Notes under the pieces: model-generated | The model's database searches: none | The model's input: the letters and a program-made list of their open reading frames with translations, nothing else | What the model was told of the DNA's origin: nothing | Shown here: positions 42,187-51,906 of the stretch, in pieces | Layout of the letters: each line of letters begins with the position of its first letter | How positions within the stretch are numbered: position 1 is the first letter of the stretch | Origin: Lachnospiraceae bacterium | GTDB lineage: Bacteria > Bacillota > Clostridia > Lachnospirales > Lachnospiraceae | Reading direction: 5' to 3' | Assembly (NCBI GenBank): GCA_017436865.1 | Contig: JAFSCH010000065.1 | Span: forward strand, 1 to 61,325 | Length of the DNA: 61,325 nucleotides | Made by a program: the position numbers and the translations under genes

Positions 42187-43074
42187 ATGATGGATCAGGC
42201 AGAACAGTTACGAAATGTCATAAAAATGAATCCTGCGCCAAAACCACTTGCAAGAGTCATAACCGTAACAAGTGGTAAAGGTGGTGTTGGAAAGTCAAAT
42301 ACTGCAATTAATCTCGCATGCCAGTTTAAAAAATTAGGACAAAGAGTTATTATTCTGGATGCAGATTTTGGATTAGCAAATATAGAAATTATGTTTGGAG
42401 CAGTACCAAAACATAATTTGTGTGATCTGATTTATCAAGGTAAAAGCATAACAGATATTATTACCTGGGGTCCGATGGATATAGGATTTATTTCAGGAGG
42501 TTCCGGAATTACCGGATTATCAAACCTTAGTCGTGATTATTTGAATTATATTATTCAGAATCTGGCAAAGTTGGATGCTATTGCAGACATTATTATCGTA
42601 GATACTGGAGCAGGAATCTCGGATGCAGTTCTTGATTTTTTGGTAGCAAGCGGTGAGATTTTAGTAGTGGCCACGCCAGAACCAACATCAATTACTGATT
42701 CTTATTCATTACTAAAGGCATTAAACAGCCACTCGAGATATTCTCGAGACGATTCCAAGATTAAAGTGATTGCAAATAAGGTTACTTCGTTTGATGAAGG
42801 TGAAATAATGTATAATAAATTATATTCTGTAGTAAACAGATATTTAAAACTTCCAATTTCTTTTTTGGGAGCAGTAACACAGGATGTACAGTTGGAAAAG
42901 GCAGTTATGCAACAGATGCCAGTAAGCATGCAGAGTCCAAATTCAAAGTCGGCAAGAGCATTTGAGAAAATGGCATATGCGTTGATGGATAAGGAATACG
43001 ATAGAACCCTTTCGAAACGTGGAATGGCTGCTTTTTTCTCACATATTGTGGCTACAAATAAAAAAATGGGGTAA
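42187..43074 (+). CDS. flhG: MinD-like ATPase FlhG (YlxH)
   Basis: A 295-residue ParA/MinD-type ATPase. It has the deviant Walker A SGKGGVGKSN, DADFGLANIEIMFG, IIVDTGAGIS, and a C-terminal basic amphipathic tail (LSKRGMAAFFSHIV) likely to bind membrane. The N-terminal DQAEQLRNVI motif stimulates FlhF GTPase in characterised members. It limits flagellar number. ATG at 42187 follows GGGGGAG; the upstream GTG frame is not needed. Confidence 0.94.
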   Translation: MMDQAEQLRNVIKMNPAPKPLARVITVTSGKGGVGKSNTAINLACQFKKLGQRVIILDADFGLANIEIMFGAVPKHNLCDLIYQGKSITDIITWGPMDIGFISGGSGITGLSNLSRDYLNYIIQNLAKLDAIADIIIVDTGAGISDAVLDFLVASGEILVVATPEPTSITDSYSLLKALNSHSRYSRDDSKIKVIANKVTSFDEGEIMYNKLYSVVNRYLKLPISFLGAVTQDVQLEKAVMQQMPVSMQSPNSKSARAFEKMAYALMDKEYDRTLSKRGMAAFFSHIVATNKKMG

Positions 43075-43096
43075 CGGTAAATAAGGAGAGGGGAAT

Positions 43097-43858
43097 ATGG
43101 GTGTATTAGCAAAAAAATTAGAGCAGGAGGCTTCTATGATTGAAAAGTTTATTTCGCCGGGCGATAAGCTTGAGATGAAATCCATACAGGAAGTGACTTT
43201 GCCGGATGAAACGGTAGGTATTAAAATGTATAAATCTACGGTTTTTGATATATCGGAAGATGGAAAGATTATGATAGTAATGCCGATGGAGAAAACGAAA
43301 ATGGTACTTCTGCCAACAGAAGGGGAATATGAAGTATGTTTCTTCACTCATGGAGGCATGTATAATGCTAATATTAGAATAATTGACAGACAGAAGATAA
43401 ATAATACATATGTTTTGGTTACGGAAATGCTCACAAATCTGCATAAATATCAGAGACGAGAGTATTATCGATTTAACTGCATTATTGAAATGGTGACGAA
43501 AGAATTGGATAAGGCAGAAGCAGAGGCTTTTGGAAAGCATCTAGGATATCTGATATCAGAAACAGATATGAAACGTGGTGTTATTGTTGATATAAGTGGT
43601 GGAGGACTTCGATTTGTTTCCAGGCAGCCGTTTCAAGAAGGAAACATATTATACCTAAGATTTCGACTTCCATTCAATGATAAGGAAAAAGAATTTAAAC
43701 TGGCAGCAAGAGTTATACTCTCAAGAGAAATTGAAAAGCGTCAGAATGAATATGAGAATCGTGTGAAATTTTTATATATTGATAATATAACTCGTGAAGA
43801 AATTATCAAATACATTTTTAATGAAGAACGCAAAAATAGAAAAAATGGAAAAAGGTAG
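43097..43858 (+). CDS. PilZ-domain flagellar brake protein (YcgR/YpfA type)
   Basis: A 253-residue protein with an N-terminal YcgR-N-like beta barrel (about 1-105) and a C-terminal PilZ domain with the c-di-GMP binding motifs RREYYRF (RxxxR) and DISGGGLRF (D/NxSxxG). Bound to c-di-GMP such proteins contact the stator or rotor and slow the motor. Its location between flhG and cheB, inside the motility operon, supports this. It implies c-di-GMP signalling in the organism, although no cyclase or phosphodiesterase gene is in the window. Confidence 0.9.
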   Translation: MGVLAKKLEQEASMIEKFISPGDKLEMKSIQEVTLPDETVGIKMYKSTVFDISEDGKIMIVMPMEKTKMVLLPTEGEYEVCFFTHGGMYNANIRIIDRQKINNTYVLVTEMLTNLHKYQRREYYRFNCIIEMVTKELDKAEAEAFGKHLGYLISETDMKRGVIVDISGGGLRFVSRQPFQEGNILYLRFRLPFNDKEKEFKLAARVILSREIEKRQNEYENRVKFLYIDNITREEIIKYIFNEERKNRKNGKR

Positions 43859-43867
43859 GAGAAAAGT

Positions 43868-44977
43868 ATGACAATTAACTCTTTAAATGAAAAAAGTAAG
43901 AAAAAAATATTGATAGTTGATGATTCTGCACTTATGAGAAGAGTTATGTGTGATATAATCAATTCAGATGAACGGTTCCAGGTTGTTGAACAGGCATTTG
44001 ATGGAGAAGCGGCATATGAATTATTGAAAAAAAATGAGTATGACGGCGTCGTACTAGATGTAAATATGCCAAAGCTGAATGGTATTCAACTCTTACGGAT
44101 GTTACAAAAGGACAAGATTCGTGCAAGAATTATGATGGCAAGTACCGATACGAAAGACGGTGCATCGGTAACTTTGGAATCACTCGACTTAGGTGCGATT
44201 GATTTTGTCGAGAAACCAGCGAATCTTAGTTACTTAAAAGGTGATCAGTTCAAGAAAAAATTCCTTGATATTTTGTATGCGGTAGTAACAAGTCGCCAAA
44301 CAAATATTCAGAAGGAAAGTGTAATTCCTAAACAAAAACAGGAAGAAAGCACAAGAAAACTTGTTGATATCGTAAGAAGAAGCCAGCCTGCAGTTGGAGG
44401 GCAGAAGATTGTAGCTATTGCAAGCTCCACAGGTGGTCCGAAAGCATTACAAAGTGTTATTCCGAGATTACCGGCAGAACTGGCAGCGCCTGTTCTGATA
44501 GTTCAGCATATGCCGAAAGGTTTTACTCAGTCATTAGCAGAACGCTTGAATTCACTTAGCAAGATGAATGTGAAAGAAGCGGTAGACGGTGAGACGGTAG
44601 AAAATGGTACTGTATATATTGCCAAAGGAGGACAACATATGAATGTTGTTACCAAGGGTGGAAAGGCATGTATCAGCTATACGGATGAACCACCAAGAGA
44701 AGGGGTTAAGCCTTGCGCGAATTATATGTATGAATCTTTGAAAAATAGCAATTATTCTCAAGTCGTATGTGTTGTGCTTACGGGGATGGGAGCGGATGGA
44801 ACAAAAGGAATCGTGAATTTGGAAACTGCAAAAAAAGTACACGTCATCGCACAGGATGAAGCAACTTCTACCGTTTATGGAATGCCCAAATGTATAGCAG
44901 CTACGGGATTAGTGAATCAGGTCGTCGAATTGGATGACGTGGCCCAGGAAATAATAATGAATGTGGGGGTCAAGTAG
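43868..44977 (+). CDS. cheB: Chemoreceptor glutamate methylesterase CheB
   Basis: A 369-residue protein with an N-terminal receiver domain (acidic pair D18-D19, phosphoacceptor D64 in VVLDVNMPKLNG, Lys in FVEKPANL) and a C-terminal esterase with the catalytic Ser in IASSTGGPKAL, the His in QHMPKGFT and the Asp in MGADGTKG. It removes methyl groups from MCPs and deamidates Gln. The matching methyltransferase cheR is not in the window. The 3' end overlaps the SD region of cheA. Confidence 0.96.
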   Translation: MTINSLNEKSKKKILIVDDSALMRRVMCDIINSDERFQVVEQAFDGEAAYELLKKNEYDGVVLDVNMPKLNGIQLLRMLQKDKIRARIMMASTDTKDGASVTLESLDLGAIDFVEKPANLSYLKGDQFKKKFLDILYAVVTSRQTNIQKESVIPKQKQEESTRKLVDIVRRSQPAVGGQKIVAIASSTGGPKALQSVIPRLPAELAAPVLIVQHMPKGFTQSLAERLNSLSKMNVKEAVDGETVENGTVYIAKGGQHMNVVTKGGKACISYTDEPPREGVKPCANYMYESLKNSNYSQVVCVVLTGMGADGTKGIVNLETAKKVHVIAQDEATSTVYGMPKCIAATGLVNQVVELDDVAQEIIMNVGVK

Positions 44978-44978
44978 C

Positions 44979-47045
44979 ATGGATACAAGTCAATATCTTG
45001 AAATTTTCCTTGATGAAACAAAGGAGCATTTACAGAATTTGAACACACAGATTCTGGATTTAGAGCAGGAACCGGATAACATGGATACTATTAATGAGAT
45101 CTTCAGAGCTGCTCATTCGTTAAAGGGTATGGCTGGTACGATGGGATTTAAACGTATGCAGACATTAACTCATGATATGGAGAATGTATTCTCGGAAGTA
45201 AGAAACGGAGCAATTAAGATTCAGTCAGATATGATTGATACATTGTTCAAATGTTTGGATGCGTTAGAGGAGTATCTTGCTAACATTCAACAAACAACAG
45301 ATGAAGGAACGAATGACAATGCAGATCTTATTGCTATCTTAAATGGTATTTTGAATGGCGATAAGGCGCCGACAGCACCAGCAAAAGAAGCACCGAAAGA
45401 AAAAACAGCAGAAACAGTTGAAAATGCTGATAAAGAAAAATGGAGACAAATTAAGGTTAATGATACAGAGAGAATGCTGGTAGAAAAGGCATATCAGGAA
45501 GGATTAAAAGCCTATGGCATTTCCGTATATATTGACGAAACATGTGTTTTAAAGGCTGCTAGAGCTTTTTTGGTATTCAAAGCGTTAGAAAAGCTTGGTG
45601 AGATTATTATATCAGAACCATCTGCGCAGGATATTGAGGATGAAAAGTTTGATCTTACCTTTAGTTTGATATTTATATCAGGAAGCACAAGAGATGAAGT
45701 GGTTGCAGCAGTAAAGAGCGTATCTGAGATTGCAGAAGTGTTCTGCTCTGAATTTGAACTCACACAGCAAGCACAGGAGGTTAAGGAAGCAACAAAACAG
45801 GAAGGTAAAAAAGAAATAACTCCTGCAGTAGCTCAGACAACAGCTGTAAAAACAGAAGTAAAGAAAACGACAACAAAGCCAGTTGTTAATAGAACAGTCA
45901 GAGTCGATCTGGAGAAGTTAGATGGACTTATGAATCTGGTAAGTGAGCTTATTATTGCAAAGAACTCATTAGTATCTGCAGCTACAGCGGCGCAGAGCAA
46001 TGGAGAAAATTACTCGAATGTAAATGAACAGATTGAATATCTGGAAAGTGTAACGACTAACCTTCATGAGTCTGTTATGAAAGTTCGAATGGTTTCTATC
46101 GAAAGTGTTGTGGCAAAGTTTCCACGTATGATTCGTGATTTGTCCAAGAAACTTGGCAAAAAGATGGAACTGTATATGACAGGTGAAGATACAGAGCTTG
46201 ATAGAACCGTGGTTGACGAGATTGGCGATCCATTAATGCATATGTTGAGAAATTCAGCAGATCATGGCCTTGAGCCAAATGACGTCAGAGTTGCAAATGG
46301 AAAACCAGAGGTTGGATCAATTTTTCTTGATGCATATCAGGATGGTAATAACGTAGTCATCGAAGTAAGAGATGATGGTGGCGGAATTAATACCGAGGCT
46401 GTAAAGAAAAAGGCGATTGAGCGTGGAACCATTACAGCTGAGCAGGCAGAGAGTATGTCTGAGAAGGAAATTGTTGATTTACTATTCCTTCCAAGTTTCT
46501 CTACTGCAAAATCTGTTACAGACGTATCTGGAAGAGGTGTGGGTCTTGATGTTGTAAGATCTAAGATTGAGGCTTTAAGTGGTGAAGTAGAAGTTAAGAC
46601 AAAGTTTGGTGAAGGTTCAACCTTTACAATCAGACTTCCACTTACACTTGCGATTATTCAGGCATTAATGGTAGTAATCGGAAATGAAAAGTATGCCATT
46701 TCATTAGGTTCTATACAGACAATTGAAGATATCTCTCCTGATGAGATAAAGTTAGTTCAAAATAAAGAAGTTATACATATTCGTGGAACCGTTATTCCAA
46801 TTATCCGTCTTAATAAGATACTGGATATTGAGTCAACAAAAGACGAGAAGAGCAGTATGACAGTAATCATTGTTAAGAAGGGCGATAAGCAGGCAGGTCT
46901 TGTGGTTGATGAACTGATTGGACAGCAGGAAATCGTTATCAAGTCTATGGGTAAGTTTATCAAAGTACCAAAGATTATCAGCGGTGCAACTATCTTAGGC
47001 AATGGTGAAGTAGCATTAATCTTAGATGCAAACACATTGATTTAG
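44979..47045 (+). CDS. cheA: Chemotaxis histidine kinase CheA
   Basis: A 688-residue protein. The P1 Hpt domain has H46 in FRAAHSLKGMAGTMGF. The P2 domain is about residues 155-270, P3 dimerisation uses VRVDLEKLDGLMNLVSELI, and the P4 ATPase has LMHMLRNSADHGLE, DDGGGI and GRGVGLDVV. The P5 CheW-like domain closes the protein. It phosphorylates CheY and CheB. Start ATG at 44979; the GTG frame back to 44961 overlaps cheB. All catalytic boxes are intact. Confidence 0.97.
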   Translation: MDTSQYLEIFLDETKEHLQNLNTQILDLEQEPDNMDTINEIFRAAHSLKGMAGTMGFKRMQTLTHDMENVFSEVRNGAIKIQSDMIDTLFKCLDALEEYLANIQQTTDEGTNDNADLIAILNGILNGDKAPTAPAKEAPKEKTAETVENADKEKWRQIKVNDTERMLVEKAYQEGLKAYGISVYIDETCVLKAARAFLVFKALEKLGEIIISEPSAQDIEDEKFDLTFSLIFISGSTRDEVVAAVKSVSEIAEVFCSEFELTQQAQEVKEATKQEGKKEITPAVAQTTAVKTEVKKTTTKPVVNRTVRVDLEKLDGLMNLVSELIIAKNSLVSAATAAQSNGENYSNVNEQIEYLESVTTNLHESVMKVRMVSIESVVAKFPRMIRDLSKKLGKKMELYMTGEDTELDRTVVDEIGDPLMHMLRNSADHGLEPNDVRVANGKPEVGSIFLDAYQDGNNVVIEVRDDGGGINTEAVKKKAIERGTITAEQAESMSEKEIVDLLFLPSFSTAKSVTDVSGRGVGLDVVRSKIEALSGEVEVKTKFGEGSTFTIRLPLTLAIIQALMVVIGNEKYAISLGSIQTIEDISPDEIKLVQNKEVIHIRGTVIPIIRLNKILDIESTKDEKSSMTVIIVKKGDKQAGLVVDELIGQQEIVIKSMGKFIKVPKIISGATILGNGEVALILDANTLI

Positions 47046-47062
47046 TGTGATGGAGGGATAAC

Positions 47063-47557
47063 ATGGAAGAATTAAAAGTAATGGATGACCAGAAGCGTGC
47101 AGAAAGCCTGAATCGTCCAAGAGAATATAATACAACGCAGTACATTGTTACACAATTGGGTGAGGAACAGTATGGTATTGATATTAAATTGATTTCAAAT
47201 ATTGTAAGAATGCAGAAAATCACAAGAGTACCAAAGGTAACACCGTATATCAGAGGCGTTATTAATCTTCGAGGAGAGGTTATTCCGGTTATTAGTCTTA
47301 GATTGAAAATGGGATTATCAGATGATGAGATTACCAAAAAGACTAGAATTATCATTCTTACGTTAGAACAGCATGATTCTATTGGCGTTTTGGTAGATGA
47401 AGTTAAAGAAGTGGTTACCTTAGACGAGGAACATGTTGAAAAAGTATCTTATGATAAGGAGGATAAGTCAAAGTTCCTCAGCGGTGTAGGAAAGTACGAT
47501 GATAAGTTGATTTCACTTTTGGAAATTCATTCTGTGTTAGCGGAGAATGAGTCATAA
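47063..47557 (+). CDS. cheW: Chemotaxis coupling protein CheW
   Basis: A 164-residue CheW-domain protein (QYIVTQLGEEQYGIDIKLIS, TPYIRGVINLRGEVIPVISL, IGVLVDEVKEVVTLD). It links MCP tips to CheA P5. SD TGGAGGG; 17 bases after cheA. Confidence 0.97.
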   Translation: MEELKVMDDQKRAESLNRPREYNTTQYIVTQLGEEQYGIDIKLISNIVRMQKITRVPKVTPYIRGVINLRGEVIPVISLRLKMGLSDDEITKKTRIIILTLEQHDSIGVLVDEVKEVVTLDEEHVEKVSYDKEDKSKFLSGVGKYDDKLISLLEIHSVLAENES

Positions 47558-47576
47558 GTAAAGGGCATGGTATTAT

Positions 47577-48197
47577 ATGGCAGAGAAGATAAGCTTTCAG
47601 AAGGTTACAGCAGAATATTATGATGTATTAAAGGAACTTGGAAACATTGGGGCAGGCAACGCAACTACGGCGCTTGCCCAGATGCTTCAATGCAAGGTTG
47701 ATATGCATGTTCCGCAGGTTCGACTTCTTAACTTTAGTGAAGTAGGAGAAGTTATGGGAGGCGAAGAGCAGATTGTGGCAGGAATCTATCTTGCTGTTGA
47801 AGGTGATATTACCGGAAGTATGATGTTTATATTGGAACAAAATGCCGGTAAAGCGTTGGTGTCTAAACTTATGGGAACACCAATGGCAGATGGCGAATTT
47901 AATGAGATAGAAATTTCGGCAATGAAGGAAATAGGTAATATTATTACAGGCGCTTATCTCAATTCTTTGTCGCAGTTGACAAATCTCAAAATGCTTCCGT
48001 CTGTGCCTGATTTGAATATCGATATGCTGAATGCAATTTTAAGTGTCCCGGCAATTGAATTTGGTATTATGGGGGATCAGATTCTGTTAATACAGACAAG
48101 ATTTACCGATGATGTTGATTTGAATGGATACTTTATTTTGTTACCTGATTTGGAATCTTATAGTAAGATTTTAACAGCGTTAGGATTAAGCATATAG
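47577..48197 (+). CDS. cheC: CheY-P phosphatase CheC
   Basis: A 206-residue protein with two phosphatase active-site motifs, KELGNIGAGNATTALAQML near the start and MKEIGNIITGAYLNSL in the second half. It works with CheD in Bacillus-type adaptation. Length and order cheW-cheC-cheD are standard. Confidence 0.96.
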   Translation: MAEKISFQKVTAEYYDVLKELGNIGAGNATTALAQMLQCKVDMHVPQVRLLNFSEVGEVMGGEEQIVAGIYLAVEGDITGSMMFILEQNAGKALVSKLMGTPMADGEFNEIEISAMKEIGNIITGAYLNSLSQLTNLKMLPSVPDLNIDMLNAILSVPAIEFGIMGDQILLIQTRFTDDVDLNGYFILLPDLESYSKILTALGLSI

Positions 48198-48224
48198 TAG
48201 TGCATAGGAAAGAGGCATGGAGCC

Positions 48225-48710
48225 ATGAGTGAGATTATAAAGGTAGGTATGGCTGATTTGAAGGCATGCAAGAGTCCGGACGGGGTGACGACACTGGGAT
48301 TGGGTTCTTGTGTTGGTATCGCAATTCGTGATCCGATTGCAAAAGTGGGTGGCTTGGCTCATGTTATGCTACCGGATAGTACACAAATTGAGAATAATTC
48401 CAATAAATTCAAATTTGCTGATACAGGTATAGAAGAACTAGTAAAACAAGTTATCGCTTTAGGTGGAAATAAGTCTAGATTTGAAGCCAAAATTGCAGGT
48501 GGTGCACAGATGTTTGCGTTCCAAAATAAGTCGGATATGGTTCGGGTAGGCGAACGTAATGTTGAAGCCAGCAAAAAGAAGCTTAAAGAGCTGGGGATAC
48601 CACTAAAAGCAGAGGATACAGGATTGAATTATGGTCGTACCGTTATTTTTTATCCTGAGAACGGTAATTTTGTGATACGTTCCGCTGGTAAACCGGAAAA
48701 AACAATCTGA
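48225..48710 (+). CDS. cheD: Chemoreceptor glutamine deamidase CheD
   Basis: A 161-residue protein with the catalytic Cys29 in TLGLGSCVGIAIRDP and His46 in GGLAHVMLP. The KIAGGAQMF and LNYGRTVIFYPENG stretches are conserved. It deamidates receptor Gln residues and binds CheC. SD AAAGAGG. Confidence 0.96.
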   Translation: MSEIIKVGMADLKACKSPDGVTTLGLGSCVGIAIRDPIAKVGGLAHVMLPDSTQIENNSNKFKFADTGIEELVKQVIALGGNKSRFEAKIAGGAQMFAFQNKSDMVRVGERNVEASKKKLKELGIPLKAEDTGLNYGRTVIFYPENGNFVIRSAGKPEKTI

Positions 48711-48750
48711 TATATTGCATGTATCACATAGAAAAAGGGGAAAAGAAAAA

Positions 48751-49146
48751 ATGCAAAATGGTAAGGTAAAGCTTATTACACCATTTTTGATGCTTTTTGC
48801 AGGAGCATTGGCATCAATTATTATGTTTGTGAAAAAGTATGATTTATATACGATGTTATGGGTTTTACTGATAGTTCTGATTGTGTTTTACGTGATAGGT
48901 GATGTAGCACGTTATCTTTATATGTCAGTGCGGCCTCGTGTACTTCCTCAAGGTGAAATTGAGGACATGATAACTATGTTAAATAGTGGTGTAATGGAAA
49001 AAGATACGGAAGAGAACGAAGAAGATGTATTGACAGATGAAGAAGAATTCCAAGAAGAATCTTTGGAATTTGACACGGATGAAGAATACAGCATGGATGA
49101 AGAGTCTGTGGAAGAATATACTGATGAGAATCTGGACGAGATGTGA
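48751..49146 (+). CDS. Small membrane protein with acidic tail, between cheD and fliA
   Basis: A 131-residue protein with two membrane helices (ITPFLMLFAGALASIIMFV and TMLWVLLIVLIVFYVIGDVA), a short cytoplasmic link with YMSVRPRVLPQGE, and a tail of about 50 residues in which most are Glu or Asp. I do not recognise a named family; position between cheD and sigma-28 suggests a motility-linked accessory protein. The ATG at 48751 follows AGGGGA; the open frame back to 48715 lacks an SD. Confidence 0.7.
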   Translation: MQNGKVKLITPFLMLFAGALASIIMFVKKYDLYTMLWVLLIVLIVFYVIGDVARYLYMSVRPRVLPQGEIEDMITMLNSGVMEKDTEENEEDVLTDEEEFQEESLEFDTDEEYSMDEESVEEYTDENLDEM

Positions 49147-49162
49147 TAGACGGGGGTAAAGA

Positions 49163-49927
49163 ATGAACGAAGCAGTACGCAGAAAACTTTGGGAAGACTA
49201 CAGCAGACTAAAAACACCGGAGATAAGAGAAAAAATTATTTTGGAATATGCGCCATTAGTAAAAGTAGTGGCAGGACGACTTAGTATGTATCTAGGCTAT
49301 AGTGTAGAGTACGATGATATGGTAAGTTATGGTGTTTTTGGATTGATTGATGCGATTGATAAGTTTGATATGACAAAGGAAGTAAAGTTTGAAACCTATG
49401 CAAGTCTGCGTATTCGAGGTGCGATTTTGGACCAGATTAGAAAGATGGACTGGATTCCAAGAACAATCAGGCAAAGGCAGAAACAAATAGATGCTGCTAT
49501 GAAGGAGATTGAACAAAGTACAGGTAGAGAAGCAAAAGACGAAGAAATTGCTGCAAAGCTCGGTATTAGTCAAGATGAATTTTTAGAATGGCAGTCACAA
49601 ATGAAAGTGAATAATATTGTTTCCTTGAATGAATATGTGGAGCAGGGAAGCGATATTCCTTCTGATAAAAATACAACAGGCGGGTTTGAATCGCCAGAAT
49701 CAGTGATTGAAAAAAGTGAACTTAAGGAAGTGCTTGCTGAGGCACTAGAACTTTTGACTGAAAAGGAAAAAAAGGTCGTATTATTGTATTATTATGAGGA
49801 ACTTACACTGAAAGAAATAAGCCGTGTTTTGGAGGTGTCGGAATCTAGAATTTCACAGTTGCATACCAAGGCATTGCAAAAAATGAAAACGAAGATGGGT
49901 GCATATATTGGCATTCTGAATCCCTAA
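49163..49927 (+). CDS. fliA: Flagellar sigma factor sigma-28 (FliA/SigD)
   Basis: A 254-residue sigma factor of the FliA/WhiG group with region 2 (YDDMVSYGVFGLIDAIDKFD, FETYASLRIRGAILDQIRK), region 3 (GREAKDEEIAAKLGISQDEF) and region 4 (ALELLTEKEKKVVLLYYYEE, LKEISRVLEVSESRISQLHT). It directs late flagellar and chemotaxis genes from TAAA-N15-GCCGATAT promoters. The anti-sigma factor flgM is not in the window. Placed before the swrB-like gene, as in B. subtilis. Confidence 0.97.
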   Translation: MNEAVRRKLWEDYSRLKTPEIREKIILEYAPLVKVVAGRLSMYLGYSVEYDDMVSYGVFGLIDAIDKFDMTKEVKFETYASLRIRGAILDQIRKMDWIPRTIRQRQKQIDAAMKEIEQSTGREAKDEEIAAKLGISQDEFLEWQSQMKVNNIVSLNEYVEQGSDIPSDKNTTGGFESPESVIEKSELKEVLAEALELLTEKEKKVVLLYYYEELTLKEISRVLEVSESRISQLHTKALQKMKTKMGAYIGILNP

Positions 49928-49939
49928 GAAAGGAGTAAT

Positions 49940-51526
49940 ATGAACAGCTATTTTCAAATATCAATTGATGCAAAAGGTGTAAGCCTTGTTTTGATACCAC
50001 CAACGGATGGTGGGGAAAAAATTAAAGTACAGGAATTAAGAGAATATCTTGAGAGAATAGGTGTTCTCTTTGATCCTGTGGCAATCAACTCAGCCTTATA
50101 TAATATGGGGGAGGAGAAGGTTGTCCTTTTTTTGAGTCCGATAAAAATTCCTACGGTTGATGAAAAGTGTAAAATGATTGTCAGTCAGGATAAAATGACT
50201 GTAACGGCAAGAATCTATCCGCCAAGTGAAGGTGGAAAGATGTTGACAAAGGGTGAGCTTAAGCAAGAATTGGTGAATTTGAAAGTTAAATTTGGAATAG
50301 ATGAAGATGCAATTGATTTGGCAATTGATGGAAAGATGTATTGTACGGATGTGATTCTTGCAAAAGGAAAGTTGCCAACGGCAGGAAGAGATGGTAAAAT
50401 AAACTATTATTTTGATACAAATAATAAGGCAAGGCCAGAAATTAAAGAAGATGGAAGTGTTGATTATTTTAAACTAAATATGCTTCATCATTGTACAAAA
50501 GGACAAGTGCTTGCAGAGATTGAGCCAGAAGAACGTGGACAAGATGGTGTAGATGTGTTTGGAACTATTACGAAGGCAAGAGAAGTTAAAAAGCCTAAGT
50601 TTGATTATGGACGTAACCTTGAGATTTCCAAAGATGGTTTAAAACTTATGAGTATGGTTGATGGTCATGCATCGTTAGTAGATGGTGCAGTGTTTGTATC
50701 AGATATTTATGAAGTAGAGAATGTAGATACTTCAACGGGTAATATCGAATATCATGGAAATGTTGAGGTAAGAGGAAATGTCTGTGAAAACTTCAGTATC
50801 AAGACAGATGGAAATGTCTTTGTTGGTGGTGTAGTAGAAGGAGCGGAAATCGAAGCGGGTGGTAATATTGTCATTGCCAGAGGTATGCATGGACAAAATA
50901 AAGGAAAGCTTAAAGCTGGTGGAAATGTTGTTGCAAAATTTATTTCAGCAGCAGAGGTACAAGCGAAAGGATATGTAGAATCAGAACAGATATTGAATTC
51001 TACAGTAGAAGCTGTGGAAGTACATGCAGAAGCTGGAAAAGGGCTTATAACAGGTGGCAAGATTATGGCATCCAAGGCGGTTAATGTGAAAAATGCAGGC
51101 TCACCAATGGGAGCAGCTACTATAATAGAAGTCGGCAATGATCCGGAGATGAAAAAACGTTTTGTAGAGCTTCAGAAAGACATTGCTGAGAAGTCAAAGT
51201 CAATTAGCCAGATGCAGATGATTCTAAAAGCAACGACAGAAAAAATAAAGTCAGGAACAAAACCGACTGTCGAACAACTTAAAAATGTACAGATGATTCA
51301 ACAGACGTTACCAGAACAGCAGAAGACATTAGCAGCAGAACTTCAAGAGGTACAAGAGCTTGAAGAGGCTTTGAAATATGATGATAATGCTCATATTGAT
51401 GTGAGAGGAACCATGTATCAAGGCGTTGCGGTAACTATTTCGGGAGCGGCTAAGACGATTAGGAATGAATATACATTCTGTCGTTTGATAAAAAAAGCGG
51501 GAGATGTTGCTTCAACGAATTTGTAA
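49940..51526 (+). CDS. FapA-family protein (DUF342)
   Basis: A 528-residue protein of the DUF342/FapA group: an N-terminal alpha/beta region with repeats of GGEKIKVQELREYL and SEGGKMLTKGELKQEL, then a right-handed beta-helix region (EYHGNVEVRGNVCENFSIKT, GNIVIARGMHGQNKGKLKAG). A C-terminal coiled coil (KSISQMQMILKATTEKI) precedes a final small part. Related proteins are linked to polar localisation and flagellar assembly. The SD AAAGGAG precedes the ATG. Confidence 0.85.
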   Translation: MNSYFQISIDAKGVSLVLIPPTDGGEKIKVQELREYLERIGVLFDPVAINSALYNMGEEKVVLFLSPIKIPTVDEKCKMIVSQDKMTVTARIYPPSEGGKMLTKGELKQELVNLKVKFGIDEDAIDLAIDGKMYCTDVILAKGKLPTAGRDGKINYYFDTNNKARPEIKEDGSVDYFKLNMLHHCTKGQVLAEIEPEERGQDGVDVFGTITKAREVKKPKFDYGRNLEISKDGLKLMSMVDGHASLVDGAVFVSDIYEVENVDTSTGNIEYHGNVEVRGNVCENFSIKTDGNVFVGGVVEGAEIEAGGNIVIARGMHGQNKGKLKAGGNVVAKFISAAEVQAKGYVESEQILNSTVEAVEVHAEAGKGLITGGKIMASKAVNVKNAGSPMGAATIIEVGNDPEMKKRFVELQKDIAEKSKSISQMQMILKATTEKIKSGTKPTVEQLKNVQMIQQTLPEQQKTLAAELQEVQELEEALKYDDNAHIDVRGTMYQGVAVTISGAAKTIRNEYTFCRLIKKAGDVASTNL

Positions 51527-51566
51527 ATTTGAATTGACTTATGCTATATAGGTAGGAGGAGGATAT

Positions 51567-51878
51567 ATGGCTATTAGTCCTATTTTATTAAATGCAACAA
51601 TACAACAGACGAATGATGTTCTTCAGAATCAGACCCGTCAGATGGAGAAGGGGATGTTGGATCAGGGAAATATTGTTACTCAGGAGACCAAGCAGGAATA
51701 TCAGAAGGCTCGTCAAGTTGTGCGTTCGGAACAGTCTTTTATGAAAGAAGGACGTTTTGATGCAAAAGAAAAAGGGAATGGAAGTTATCAGGGGGATGGT
51801 GGAAAAAATAGAAAAAAACAGTCACAGGAAGGCAGAGTGATTACGAAGCCGGAGAGTGGTTTTGATATGAAAATTTAA
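51567..51878 (+). CDS. Unknown small protein in fla/che operon
   Basis: A 103-residue hydrophilic protein. The first 60 residues form a likely amphipathic helix pair (SPILLNATIQQTNDVLQNQT), and the end is basic and disordered (KGNGSYQGDGGKNRKKQSQE). No signal peptide or membrane helix. An excellent AGGAGGAGG SD supports translation. No family is recognised. Between fapA and the swrB-like gene it may be a small accessory or export-related factor, which is only a guess from context. Confidence 0.65.
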   Translation: MAISPILLNATIQQTNDVLQNQTRQMEKGMLDQGNIVTQETKQEYQKARQVVRSEQSFMKEGRFDAKEKGNGSYQGDGGKNRKKQSQEGRVITKPESGFDMKI

Positions 51879-51906
51879 TTATTATATGGAGGGTTAAGAA
51901 GAAAAG

